A program made the position numbers and the translations under genes. From Amylibacter sp. IMCC11727 (lineage in GTDB: Bacteria; Pseudomonadota; Alphaproteobacteria; Rhodobacterales; Rhodobacteraceae), in assembly GCF_029854195.1 (NCBI RefSeq), contig NZ_CP122960.1:3354001-3418000 (forward strand): a stretch of 64,000 bases of DNA, read 5' to 3'. Shown here piece by piece: positions 44,421-52,724 of the stretch (positions within the stretch are counted from its first letter, which is position 1; each line of letters begins with the position of its first letter). A model generated the notes under the pieces. The model saw only the letters and a list, made by a program, of their open reading frames with translations, searched no databases and was not told the DNA's origin.

Positions 44421-45199
44421 CAAATCCCATCAAGACCCACCGTGAAGGCGGCATTTTGCAGGTCACGCTCGACCGTCCCAAAGCAAACGCCATTGATCTG
44501 GAAACCAGCAAAATCATGGGGGATGTATTTGCAGATTTCCGCGATAATCCAGACTTGCGCGTGGCCATTATTACAGGCGGCGGCGAAAAGTTCTTTTGCC
44601 CTGGCTGGGATCTAAAGGCGGCGGCCGATGGGGACGAAGTGGATGGAGATTACGGCGTTGGCGGCTTTGGCGGTTTGCAAGAATTGCGTGGCATGAACAA
44701 ACCCGTCATCGCAGCCGTTAATGGCATTTGTTGTGGTGGCGGCTTGGAACTTGCCCTGTCAGCGGACATTATCTTGGCCGCCGATCACGCGTCTTTTGCC
44801 CTACCAGAAATCCGTTCTGGCACTGTGGCCGATGCGGCGAGCATCAAAATGCCCAAACGCATTCCTTATCATATTGCCATGGAAATGCTGCTCACAGGGC
44901 GCTGGCTCGATGTAGAAGAAGCGCACCGTTGGGGGTTTGTAAACCAAATCCACCCAGCCGCAGAATTGATGAACAAAGCGTGGGAAATGGCCCGCCTTTT
45001 GGAAAGCGGTCCCCCTCTTGTTTATGCGGCAATCAAAGAAATCGTGCGTGATGCCGAAGACAGCAAATTCCAAGACGCCATGAACCGCATCACCCAACGC
45101 CAATTGGCATCTGTTGATACGCTTTACGCATCCGAGGATCAGCTGGAAGGGGCCAAAGCCTTTGCCGAAGGCCGTGACCCCGTTTGGAAGGGGCGATAG
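44417..45199 (+). CDS. Carnitinyl-CoA dehydratase-like enoyl-CoA hydratase
   Basis: Crotonase-fold protein of 260 residues. It resembles E. coli CaiD from memory along its length: LDRPKANAID, RVAIITGGGEKFF, KPVIAAVNG, ASFALPE and the terminal RDPVWKGR. Oxyanion-hole residues are in CGGGLELALSADI, with Glu in GLELAL and Glu in ALPEIRSG as catalytic candidates. CaiD interconverts carnitinyl-CoA and crotonobetainyl-CoA. CaiB, the CoA transferase, is absent here, so the ADP-forming ligase may replace it. The exact substrate remains to be shown. Confidence 0.82.
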   Translation: MTNPIKTHREGGILQVTLDRPKANAIDLETSKIMGDVFADFRDNPDLRVAIITGGGEKFFCPGWDLKAAADGDEVDGDYGVGGFGGLQELRGMNKPVIAAVNGICCGGGLELALSADIILAADHASFALPEIRSGTVADAASIKMPKRIPYHIAMEMLLTGRWLDVEEAHRWGFVNQIHPAAELMNKAWEMARLLESGPPLVYAAIKEIVRDAEDSKFQDAMNRITQRQLASVDTLYASEDQLEGAKAFAEGRDPVWKGR

Positions 45200-45216
45200 C
45201 CCCCACTTTAAACCCG

Positions 45217-45591
45217 CTATAAAATAAAGTTGCTTTCATCCAACTCCGCTGGATCAATCGCGCTGAGGATCAGGCAATCTTCGGGTTGCCCGCCTGCGCG
45301 GCACAGGTCAATTTTTGTGGCCCATCCCGTATCCACAAACAGATCGGCAAGCGCGGTGTGGCTCAGGCCAAAATGCGTCAGGTCTACCACATCCAAATCT
45401 GGATCAAAATCATGGATGATGCTTTCCCCTGAACAACTGCGCGACACAAACGTGTCTCCATCATCCTCTGTCATCCAAGTGGCTGCTTTCTTCGACACAT
45501 CTTTCGTAAATCGGTTCGCAGGGTTCAGCGCCACCGCCCCAAATGCGGGTTTCGCATCGCGCAGCGTTGAACGTTCCATTACATCAGTCAT
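45217..45591 (-). CDS. Small protein with RTX/T1SS-like C-terminus, unknown
   Basis: A 124-residue protein without signal peptide. The last 65 residues (from about IIHDFDPDLDVVDLTHFG to the end LDESNFIL) have the pattern seen at the C-terminus of type I-secreted RTX proteins: IxDF...DxxDL...G, then a final Asp/Ser-Asn-Phe-Ile-Leu. GGxGxD calcium repeats are absent, so it is only the tail-like module on a short N-terminal piece. Four or more acidic clusters and two Cys stand out. GAGGA lies before the ATG. It is convergent with the CaiD-like gene and divergent from the aminotransferase. It could be cargo for the exporter at 27962-31032, or a broken RTX gene. Confidence 0.6.
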   Translation of the reverse strand: MTDVMERSTLRDAKPAFGAVALNPANRFTKDVSKKAATWMTEDDGDTFVSRSCSGESIIHDFDPDLDVVDLTHFGLSHTALADLFVDTGWATKIDLCRAGGQPEDCLILSAIDPAELDESNFIL

Positions 45592-45776
45592 AGTTTCCTC
45601 ACTCGTTTAGTCCCGCTGCTAGCCTGCACATTTATCCCTAACGGAAGGTTAGGACGGGTCATCGAAGTGCCGATGATTTGAGTCAAATCAACGCGCCATG
45701 CGAAAAATTCAGCACAGATGCCCTTGAAAACTTGGCCCCGCTCTTGTCTACTTTGGACAACAAAAGGGATCCCATC

Positions 45777-47177
45777 ATGCTGACCAAAGACCGCCTGAAC
45801 GATGCAGAGGCACACCTGCGTGCGCTTGATCAACGCCACAATCTGCATCCGTGGACTCATTTCGAAAGCCATGAAAAAGAAGGCGCGATGGTTGTAGCAT
45901 CGGGCAAGGGCTGCCATTTGACGGATGCCAACGGCAAAACCTATCTCGATGCGGTGGGCGGCATGTGGTGTACCAACATCGGCCTTGGACGCGAAGAAAT
46001 GGCAGATGCCATCGCCGATCAGGTGCGCGAACTGGCCTATTCCTCTACCTTTGTGGATATGACCAACGGTCCAACCGCCCTGCTTGCTCAAAAAATCGCA
46101 AGCCTGACTCCCGGCGACCTCAATCACATGCAATTCACAACGGGGGGCTCTACGGCTGTTGATACCGCTTATCGTCTAGTCGGGTTCTACAACCACTGCC
46201 TTGGGCGTCCCGAAAAAACCCACGTCATCGCGCGGGATCAGGCCTATCACGGCTCCACGTTTGTCACCATGTCCATCGGCAACAAAGCCTCTGACAAAGT
46301 CGAAGAATTCCAATACCTGCGCGACGGCATCCACCACATTTCCGCACCCCATTACTACCGCGCAGAAGACGGCGTTTCTGAAGCTGAGTTCACCGACCAA
46401 CTGATCGCGGAATTTGAATCGAAAATCGCAGAGATCGGCGCGGATAAGGTCGGCGCATTTTTCGCCGAACCGATCCAAGCCTCTGGCGGCGTCCTTGTCC
46501 CTCCAAAAGGCTACCTCAAACGCATGTACGACGTGTGCCAAAAGCACGACATCCTGTTTGTGGCAGACGAGGTCGTCACCGCCTTCGGTCGCCTTGGCCA
46601 TTTCTTCGCAATCGAGGCAGAATTCGGCATCATCCCCGACATCATCACCTCCGCCAAGGGCCTGTCCTCTGGCTACCTGCCTATGGGTGCAATGATCTAC
46701 TCCGACCGCATCCATGACGTCATTTCCAAAGGCGACGAACACCGTTGGTTCGCCAGCGGCTTCACCTATTCAGGCCACCCAGTATGCTGTGCCGCCGCGC
46801 TCAAAAACATCGAAATCATGGAACGGGAAAACCTTCTGCAAAACGCGGCAGAGGTTGGCACCTATTTTGAAGAGCAGCTTCACACCCTGAACGACTTAGA
46901 AATCGTTGGCAACGTACGCGGCAAAAAGCTAATGATGTGCGTTGAAAACGTCAAAGACAAAACCACCAAGGAACTGCTTCCAGACGAGCTGAACATCGGC
47001 AAACGCATTTCCAACGCGGCCGAGGCAATGGGCCTGTTGGTGCGCCCCATCGGGCACCTCAATGTCATGTCGCCGCCCCTCACGCTCACCCGCGAAGACG
47101 TGGATTTCCTTGTAAAAACACTGCGCGCTGCCATCGAACAAGTCACGGGCGAATTGAAAGCCGAAGGCCACCTTTAA
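45777..47177 (+). CDS. Class III (omega) aminotransferase
   Basis: PLP-dependent aminotransferase of 466 residues, close in layout to putrescine/beta-alanine/taurine:pyruvate transaminases. The PLP lysine is in SAKGLSSGYLPMGA, the pyridine-binding Asp in FVADEVVTAFGR, and GGSTAVDTAYRL and the arginine-switch region are visible. Start MLTKDRLN (45777) with AAGGGA before it, 33 codons inside the open frame. It leads the operon with the Rieske oxygenase and the polyamine-type importer, so its amine donor is probably the imported compound or its oxidation product. Confidence 0.9.
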   Translation: MLTKDRLNDAEAHLRALDQRHNLHPWTHFESHEKEGAMVVASGKGCHLTDANGKTYLDAVGGMWCTNIGLGREEMADAIADQVRELAYSSTFVDMTNGPTALLAQKIASLTPGDLNHMQFTTGGSTAVDTAYRLVGFYNHCLGRPEKTHVIARDQAYHGSTFVTMSIGNKASDKVEEFQYLRDGIHHISAPHYYRAEDGVSEAEFTDQLIAEFESKIAEIGADKVGAFFAEPIQASGGVLVPPKGYLKRMYDVCQKHDILFVADEVVTAFGRLGHFFAIEAEFGIIPDIITSAKGLSSGYLPMGAMIYSDRIHDVISKGDEHRWFASGFTYSGHPVCCAAALKNIEIMERENLLQNAAEVGTYFEEQLHTLNDLEIVGNVRGKKLMMCVENVKDKTTKELLPDELNIGKRISNAAEAMGLLVRPIGHLNVMSPPLTLTREDVDFLVKTLRAAIEQVTGELKAEGHL

Positions 47178-47231
47178 TTTCTCCTTGCCTCAGACGCCGA
47201 TTCACCGTTCCATACCCAACGGGAGGACACA

Positions 47232-48428
47232 ATGCTCGACGATAAATCGGAAATTCCAGCAGACTGGGATCGCTCTGGCTTGCCGGGCTGGTCCTATTTT
47301 TCGCAAGAGCTGTTCGACCTTGAACGGGATGTAATCTTTCGCACCCATTGGCAGCTGGTCTGCCATATTTCCGAAGTCGCGAGCGCAGGCCAATACGTCA
47401 CGCTCGACATTGCCGATGAACGCGCCCTTGTAATCCGTGGTCACGACGATGAAATCCGTGCCTTTCACAACCTTTGCCGCCACCGCGGCTCCCGCGTTGT
47501 GGGCGATGATCGCGGCACGTGTAACAAGGCGCTGATCTGCCCCTACCACGGTTGGGCCTATAACCTTGATGGCACCCTGCGTGGCATCGCCTCCAAAGAC
47601 ACGTTTCCACCAATGGACCCCGACAAATGGGGCCTAAAACCGCTGGAAATGGAAATCTGGCAAGGCTTCGTCTTTGTCCGTTTCCAACCCGGTCCACAAC
47701 CCTCCGTGGCCGAGGTCATGGGCCGTTTCGACGCCGAAATCGCCCCCTACCGCACCGCCGAAATGATCTGCCGCGAACCCACAGACATATTTGAAGAAGC
47801 AGACGTAAACTGGAAATCCGTGCGCGATGTGGATAATGAGGGCTACCACGTCCGCCAAGCCCACCCAGGCCTGCACGACCTTTACGGCAAAGACTACTAC
47901 GACGAACCCTACATCAACGGCACATCCCGCTCCTACGGCCCCTTCAACGAAGGCCCCTCTAAATTGTGGTCCGTACGCAACTACCGCAAATTCTTGCCAA
48001 AGGTCGATGGCCTGCCAGACAGTCATCAAAACGCGTGGGTCTATTTCGCGATGTTCCCCAACACCGTGATCGGCATGTACCCAGACGGCGTGTTCTTTTA
48101 CCAAGAAATCCCCGTGTCCCCCACCAAAACAAAACAACGCGGCGGCATTGTCGGCCATGCCGATGACAGCCGTGAAATGCGGGCCGCCCGCTACCTGTCA
48201 GGGCGCATCGACAACGACACCGTAAAAGAAGACCAGATGCTGACCATCTGGTCCTGCGAGGCAACAAAATCCTCTGCCTATGACGGCATCGTTTTGTCCG
48301 ATCTGGAATACGGACTCAAAACCTATCACGATCACCTGCGCGTCCATATGCCGGTGTTAAATGATGTGAAAGAACCCGCCGAAGGCACACTGGCCAAGCG
48401 CAACGCTGATTTGAAAGCCAACCCATGA
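47232..48428 (+). CDS. Rieske non-heme iron oxygenase, alpha subunit
   Basis: A 398-residue oxygenase. The Rieske [2Fe-2S] centre is CRHRGSR...CPYHGW, and the mononuclear iron ligands are in DNEGYHVRQAHPGL (two His) plus a later Asp. Size and motif set fit the aromatic/betaine group (GbcA, CntA, StcD-like demethylases). It is translationally coupled to the permease downstream (ATGA). No reductase or ferredoxin partner is adjacent. A demethylase or hydroxylase acting on an imported amine or betaine is the best inference; aromatic substrates are possible. Confidence 0.88.
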   Translation: MLDDKSEIPADWDRSGLPGWSYFSQELFDLERDVIFRTHWQLVCHISEVASAGQYVTLDIADERALVIRGHDDEIRAFHNLCRHRGSRVVGDDRGTCNKALICPYHGWAYNLDGTLRGIASKDTFPPMDPDKWGLKPLEMEIWQGFVFVRFQPGPQPSVAEVMGRFDAEIAPYRTAEMICREPTDIFEEADVNWKSVRDVDNEGYHVRQAHPGLHDLYGKDYYDEPYINGTSRSYGPFNEGPSKLWSVRNYRKFLPKVDGLPDSHQNAWVYFAMFPNTVIGMYPDGVFFYQEIPVSPTKTKQRGGIVGHADDSREMRAARYLSGRIDNDTVKEDQMLTIWSCEATKSSAYDGIVLSDLEYGLKTYHDHLRVHMPVLNDVKEPAEGTLAKRNADLKANP

Positions 48429-49351
48429 GCAGATTTTCAAAATGGCGACAATCTGAAAACGCACAAGGCCTCGCCCTTGTCAGCCCCACCTTCATCTACG
48501 CGCTCCTTTTGCTCGCCGCCCCCATTGCGCTTGTGGTCGCGCTGTCCTTCTGGACCCAAGATTACCTCACACTCGACAAAACCCCCACACTCAACAATTA
48601 CCGCGAAGCATGGGGAACCGAGAAATGGGGCTGGACGTGGACGGAAATGAAAGCTTGGGGCTCGCAGATTTACACGGTTTTGATGGCCCGCTCGCTCAAA
48701 TTGTCGATGCTCGTCACGTTCTTTACGATCTTACTGGCCTTCCCCGTCGCCTATTACGTTAGCTTCTACGTAGACCCAAAACGCAAACCGTTCTGGATTT
48801 TCATGATCACTATCCCGTTCTGGACCAGCTACCTAATGCGGATTTTCCTGTGGAAAGTGATCCTCGGCTACAATGGCGTGGTCAACGGCTCGCTTATGGG
48901 CCTTGGCATCATCGAAAGCCCGATCCGCGAAATCGCCTATTCGCAAAACGCCGTCATCATCACCCTCGCCCACGCATGGGTTCCCTTCGCGATCCTCACC
49001 ATCTTTGTCGCGCTCGAAAAAATCGACCGCTCCTTGCTAGAGGCCGCCGAAGACCTCGGCGATGGCCCCTTCCGCCGCTTCATCCGCATCACCCTTCCAC
49101 TCGCCATGCCAGGCGTCGTGGCCGCCACCGTGATCGTGTTCATCCCAACCATCGGGGATTATGTAACGCCCAGATTGGTCGGCGGGCCCAATGGCCTGAT
49201 GATATCCAACATGATCGAACTGCAATTTAAAAAGGCCAACAACGCCCCCTTGGGCGCGGCCCTTGCGCTCTCAGCCATGTTCCTTGTCACGTTGATCTCG
49301 CTAATCTTTGTGTGGATGAACCGTAAATATCTAACGGGGAATGGCCGATGA
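48425..49351 (+). CDS. Polyamine-type ABC importer, permease 1 (PotB-like)
   Basis: A 308-residue permease with about six helices and the EAA-type coupling loop LEAAEDLGDGPFRRFIRITLPLAMPG near residues 200-225. The family carries spermidine/putrescine and also other cationic or betaine-like solutes. It starts inside the Rieske stop and overlaps permease 2 by 4 nt, so all genes from the aminotransferase to the ATPase are probably one operon. Confidence 0.9.
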   Translation: MSRFSKWRQSENAQGLALVSPTFIYALLLLAAPIALVVALSFWTQDYLTLDKTPTLNNYREAWGTEKWGWTWTEMKAWGSQIYTVLMARSLKLSMLVTFFTILLAFPVAYYVSFYVDPKRKPFWIFMITIPFWTSYLMRIFLWKVILGYNGVVNGSLMGLGIIESPIREIAYSQNAVIITLAHAWVPFAILTIFVALEKIDRSLLEAAEDLGDGPFRRFIRITLPLAMPGVVAATVIVFIPTIGDYVTPRLVGGPNGLMISNMIELQFKKANNAPLGAALALSAMFLVTLISLIFVWMNRKYLTGNGR

Positions 49352-50157
49352 AATCTTCAACATGGCTCAAAACTTATATCGTCGTGTTTATGGTGTTCCT
49401 CTACGCCCCAGCACTGCTCTTGCCGATCTTCGCCTTCAACGACTCCTCCATCGTGTCCTTCCCACTGAAGGGGTTCACCACCGAATGGTTCACTGTCCTT
49501 TGGCAAACCGAAGCCCTGCACACCTCCGCCAAAAACAGCCTGATGATCGCGGTCACGTCCGCAGTGCTCGCCACCTTCTTTGGCACACTCGCCGCCCGCG
49601 CATCGGCACGATACAAATTCAAAGGCAAGAAACCGATCATGGGCTTTATCATGATCCCCATGGTGCTGCCCGAAATCATCGTCGGTGTTTCGCTCCTCGT
49701 CGTGATCCTGCAACTTGGGTTTGAACTTGCCCTTTGGACCATCATCCTTGGCCACACACTCATCTGCATCCCGTTCTGTGTGGCGATCCTCAACTCTGCC
49801 TTTCTCGCGCTCGACAACTCGCTCGAAGAAGCTTCTTTCGATCTTGGCCAAACGCGGCTCAAAACCTTCTGGCTCGTCACACTGCCCCTCGTAATGCCGG
49901 GCATCGTGTCCTCGCTCCTCATTTCCTTCACCATCTCGCTCGACGAGTTCATCATCGCCTTCTTCCTTGCAGGCACGGAACCAACGCTGCCTGTCTACAT
50001 CTGGGGCCAGCTGCGTTTCCCACAAAAACTCCCGAGCTTGATGGCCCTTGGGACCATCCTCTTGGTCCTCTCCATCATCCTTCTCATCATCGCGGATTAC
50101 TTCCGCCGCCGCAGTGCCCAGAAAACTGGCGCTGACACGTCCGGAGGCTTCATTTGA
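49348..50157 (+). CDS. Polyamine-type ABC importer, permease 2 (PotC-like)
   Basis: A 269-residue permease, about six helices, EAA loop LEEASFDLGQTRLKTFWLVTLPLVMPG. It pairs with permease 1. The end overlaps the ATPase gene, whose start is a TTG inside this stop codon region. Confidence 0.9.
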   Translation: MKSSTWLKTYIVVFMVFLYAPALLLPIFAFNDSSIVSFPLKGFTTEWFTVLWQTEALHTSAKNSLMIAVTSAVLATFFGTLAARASARYKFKGKKPIMGFIMIPMVLPEIIVGVSLLVVILQLGFELALWTIILGHTLICIPFCVAILNSAFLALDNSLEEASFDLGQTRLKTFWLVTLPLVMPGIVSSLLISFTISLDEFIIAFFLAGTEPTLPVYIWGQLRFPQKLPSLMALGTILLVLSIILLIIADYFRRRSAQKTGADTSGGFI

Positions 50158-51236
50158 CCCAACCCATCATCCACCTTTCAGGCATCGACAAATTCTATGG
50201 CGACTTTCAGGCGCTGTATGATGTGAACGCTGACATCCAAACGGGCGAGTTTTTCTCGCTGCTCGGCCCCTCTGGCTGTGGCAAAACCACACTTCTGCGC
50301 ACCATCGCGGGGTTCGAAGAAATCTCAAAGGGCACCATGATGATCGACGGCCAGTCGATGGACGGCGTCCCTGCCAACAAACGCCCCACCAACATGGTGT
50401 TCCAATCCTACGCCATCTTTCCGCACATGACCGTGGCTGAAAATGTTGCTTATGGCCTCAAGGCGCGCAACACACCGAAATCCGAAATCGGCCCAATGGT
50501 GGCAGAGGCCCTTAAAATGGTCGGCCTCGAAGGGTTCGGCGACCGCGCCTCCCATGCCTTGTCTGGCGGCCAACGCCAACGCGTTGCCCTCGCCCGCGCA
50601 CTGGTCCTGAAACCCAAAGTCCTCCTGCTCGATGAACCCCTTTCCGCGCTCGACAAAAAGATGCGCGAACAAATGCAATCCGAACTGCGCCACTTGCAAC
50701 GGGCCGTTGGCATCACCTTCATCCTCGTCACCCACGACCAAGAAGAAGCCCTCACCATGTCCGATCGCATCGCCGTCATGTTCGACGGCCGCATCGCACA
50801 ACTGGCCAGCCCCCAAGAACTCTACCGCCGCCCCATCAACCGCCAAGTGGCCGACTTCATCGGCGTAATGAACTTCCTCGACGTGTCGATCAAATCCGAG
50901 TCCCCCGCAGGCTACCAAGTCGACATCGCAGGCCTCGGCGCGGCTACAGTCCCGCTCGACCAAGCCCCCGCAGGCGTCGGATCAGACACCAAAGCAGGCA
51001 TCCGCCCCGAAATGCTCACCCTGCTCTACGACGATCAAAAAGCCGCCGAAAACGAAGTCCCAGCGACAGTGGCAGACGCCTATTACGTGGGCGACATGAC
51101 GTATTACGAAGTGAAAATCGACGGCGTAGAAAAACCCGTGGAGATTTCCATGCGGAATACGGCAGGACGGGCGGTTCTGGAACGCGGCGCGAAGACGCGC
51201 GTTGGCTGGGGCAATGAGAGTGTGTTGTTGCTGTGA
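50154..51236 (+). CDS. Polyamine-type ABC importer, ATPase (PotA-like)
   Basis: A 360-residue ATPase. Walker A GPSGCGKTT, Q-loop VFQSYAIFPH, signature LSGGQRQRVALARA, Walker B VLLLDEPLSALDK, switch VTHDQEE, and a C-terminal TOBE domain (residues about 285-360). Translation starts at TTG 50154, overlapping the permease stop, with GGAGG at a normal distance (CCGGAGGCTTCATTTG). No closer ATG fits, so the rare start is likely genuine. The binding protein is on the opposite strand at 52725-53771. Confidence 0.92.
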   Translation: MTQPIIHLSGIDKFYGDFQALYDVNADIQTGEFFSLLGPSGCGKTTLLRTIAGFEEISKGTMMIDGQSMDGVPANKRPTNMVFQSYAIFPHMTVAENVAYGLKARNTPKSEIGPMVAEALKMVGLEGFGDRASHALSGGQRQRVALARALVLKPKVLLLDEPLSALDKKMREQMQSELRHLQRAVGITFILVTHDQEEALTMSDRIAVMFDGRIAQLASPQELYRRPINRQVADFIGVMNFLDVSIKSESPAGYQVDIAGLGAATVPLDQAPAGVGSDTKAGIRPEMLTLLYDDQKAAENEVPATVADAYYVGDMTYYEVKIDGVEKPVEISMRNTAGRAVLERGAKTRVGWGNESVLLL

Positions 51237-51631
51237 GCCTCACTCCCGAATCACTCTGCGCCTGAACCACACAACCTTAAGGTAAATTCTTCGAAGCCAT
51301 CCATTCATCTGTTTCCTCTATGGAAACAATAGGTTTCACTGCTATTCGCCTCCCCAAAGCAATCGCTATCTTAATCATCTGTTAAACAACAATTTTATTT
51401 AACATCTACACAATTCGCCTTTTCCACAAGTTTCGAAGATCACCACAACTCCACCTTGCGGTGTCCAATTTCGTTTGACTCAAACACGTTTATCAAGAAG
51501 CTGAAATCTGTAAATCAACTATGGGTAGCGGGTTTACACATCAATCTGCTCGCAATCGATTGCTCCTTATGGGGCTTCTCTCTTTGTGACCAGCGAAATG
51601 TTTGAACTTTAAGTGGTAGTGGGAGAATCTA
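51237..51631. other. AT-rich intergenic stretch before Hint gene
   Basis: About 395 bases without a supported gene, markedly AT-richer than its surroundings. An imperfect inverted repeat GTTAAA (51381-51386) / TTTAAC (51398-51403) is visible. It should carry the Hint gene promoter. I saw no terminator with a clear T-run for the ATPase gene. Confidence 0.5.
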
Positions 51632-52555
51632 ATGGCAATAGTCGTAGACCAAACCTTTGATGGAAATTTTGATCCAGGAAACCCCCCAACGCTTCCAGCG
51701 GCGGTAACGGTTGTTCCAATTACAATTGATGATGTGAACGATGACGGGATTATCGACACTGCCAATGGCGATACTGTGAATGGCAGTCTTGTTACTCAGG
51801 TGTTCAATGGTGACACCGTTACAATTGGCGGCGTTACGATTACAGGTGCAACGCTCTATACTGCGGATGGCGGTCGGTACTTCACCCCAACCGATGGCAG
51901 TATTCTATCTGATGGCACTGTGACGAATGTTGGTTTTGTAACAACGTCTACACAGCTTATGCTTGATGATTTTGCGCCAGCGTGTTTCGCCGAAGAAACG
52001 CTCATCGAAACAGCGCATGGGCCTAAGTCTGTGCAGAATTTAACCGTTGGGGATCTTATCCAAACCAAAGACAACGGGTATCAACCGCTGAAATGGATCG
52101 GAAAATCGGTCGTGGCGGGCACAGGTAAATTTGCGCCTGTTACATTTGCGCCCGGCGCAGTGGGCAACAGTGGCAAGCTGCGTGTCTCTCCGCAACATCG
52201 CATGCTTATTTCTGGTTGGAAATGCGAATTGATGTTCGCAGAATCTGAAATGCTCTGTGCTGCAAAACATCTGGTTGGATTTAATGATCGCATTTACACA
52301 GAACCCTGCGAAACGATCACTTACTATCACCTGATGTTCGACCAGCATGAAATTGTGGTGTCCGAAGGCGCTTATTCTGAAAGTTTCTTCCTTGGCGGAG
52401 AAGTTGCCAAATCCAATCGCGAATCCTACCTCGAAATTGCTGCACTCTTCCCAGAGCTTGTTGCTGACGGCTCATTGGACTGTGCACGTTATCCAGCACG
52501 CCCCTTCCTGAAAAAGCACGAAGCTGCCGCGCTGTTTGCGATTTCGTTTCATTAA
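51632..52555 (+). CDS. Hint-domain (hedgehog/intein-like) protein
   Basis: A 307-residue protein. Residues 1-115 are an acidic, Thr/Val/Asp-rich region without recognisable domain; from residue 120 a Hint_2 domain begins at CFAEETLIETAHGPKSVQNL and continues with VSPQHRMLI and EIVVSEGAYSES. Cys120 would be the splicing nucleophile, but the C-terminal block of a true intein is not seen, and the protein may only self-cleave. Roseobacter Hint proteins are often secreted or surface-associated. No signal peptide or RTX tail is evident. It splits the transporter locus. Confidence 0.75.
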   Translation: MAIVVDQTFDGNFDPGNPPTLPAAVTVVPITIDDVNDDGIIDTANGDTVNGSLVTQVFNGDTVTIGGVTITGATLYTADGGRYFTPTDGSILSDGTVTNVGFVTTSTQLMLDDFAPACFAEETLIETAHGPKSVQNLTVGDLIQTKDNGYQPLKWIGKSVVAGTGKFAPVTFAPGAVGNSGKLRVSPQHRMLISGWKCELMFAESEMLCAAKHLVGFNDRIYTEPCETITYYHLMFDQHEIVVSEGAYSESFFLGGEVAKSNRESYLEIAALFPELVADGSLDCARYPARPFLKKHEAAALFAISFH

Positions 52556-52678
52556 CGAATCTTAACACCCGATCGTTCTCAACACACTTTCGGGTACAAA
52601 GTTGGCTAATTTGCTTTTTTCCCATCCGATCAAAGATTAACCAACCTTAACACCCAAAATTAACCTTTCCCCCAAACA

Positions 52679-52705
52679 AAAAGGGCGCCCATCGGACGCC
52701 CTTTT
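52679..52705 (-). terminator. Terminator of the PotD-like gene
   Basis: AAAAGGGCG (52679-52687) pairs with CGCCCTTTT (52697-52705) across a 9-base loop. On the minus strand, T residues follow, consistent with termination of the binding-protein gene (stop at 52725). Confidence 0.75.
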
Positions 52706-52724
52706 CACTCAATTTCAGCGGTCT

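Noticed and set aside
40023..45199. A complete caiTABCDE carnitine operon
   Set aside because: Only CaiD-like and CaiA-like proteins fit; CaiB and the AMP-forming CaiC are absent.
51632..52555. Functional intein in the Hint protein
   Set aside because: The C-terminal splicing block and a plausible C-extein are not seen, so only a Hint domain can be claimed.
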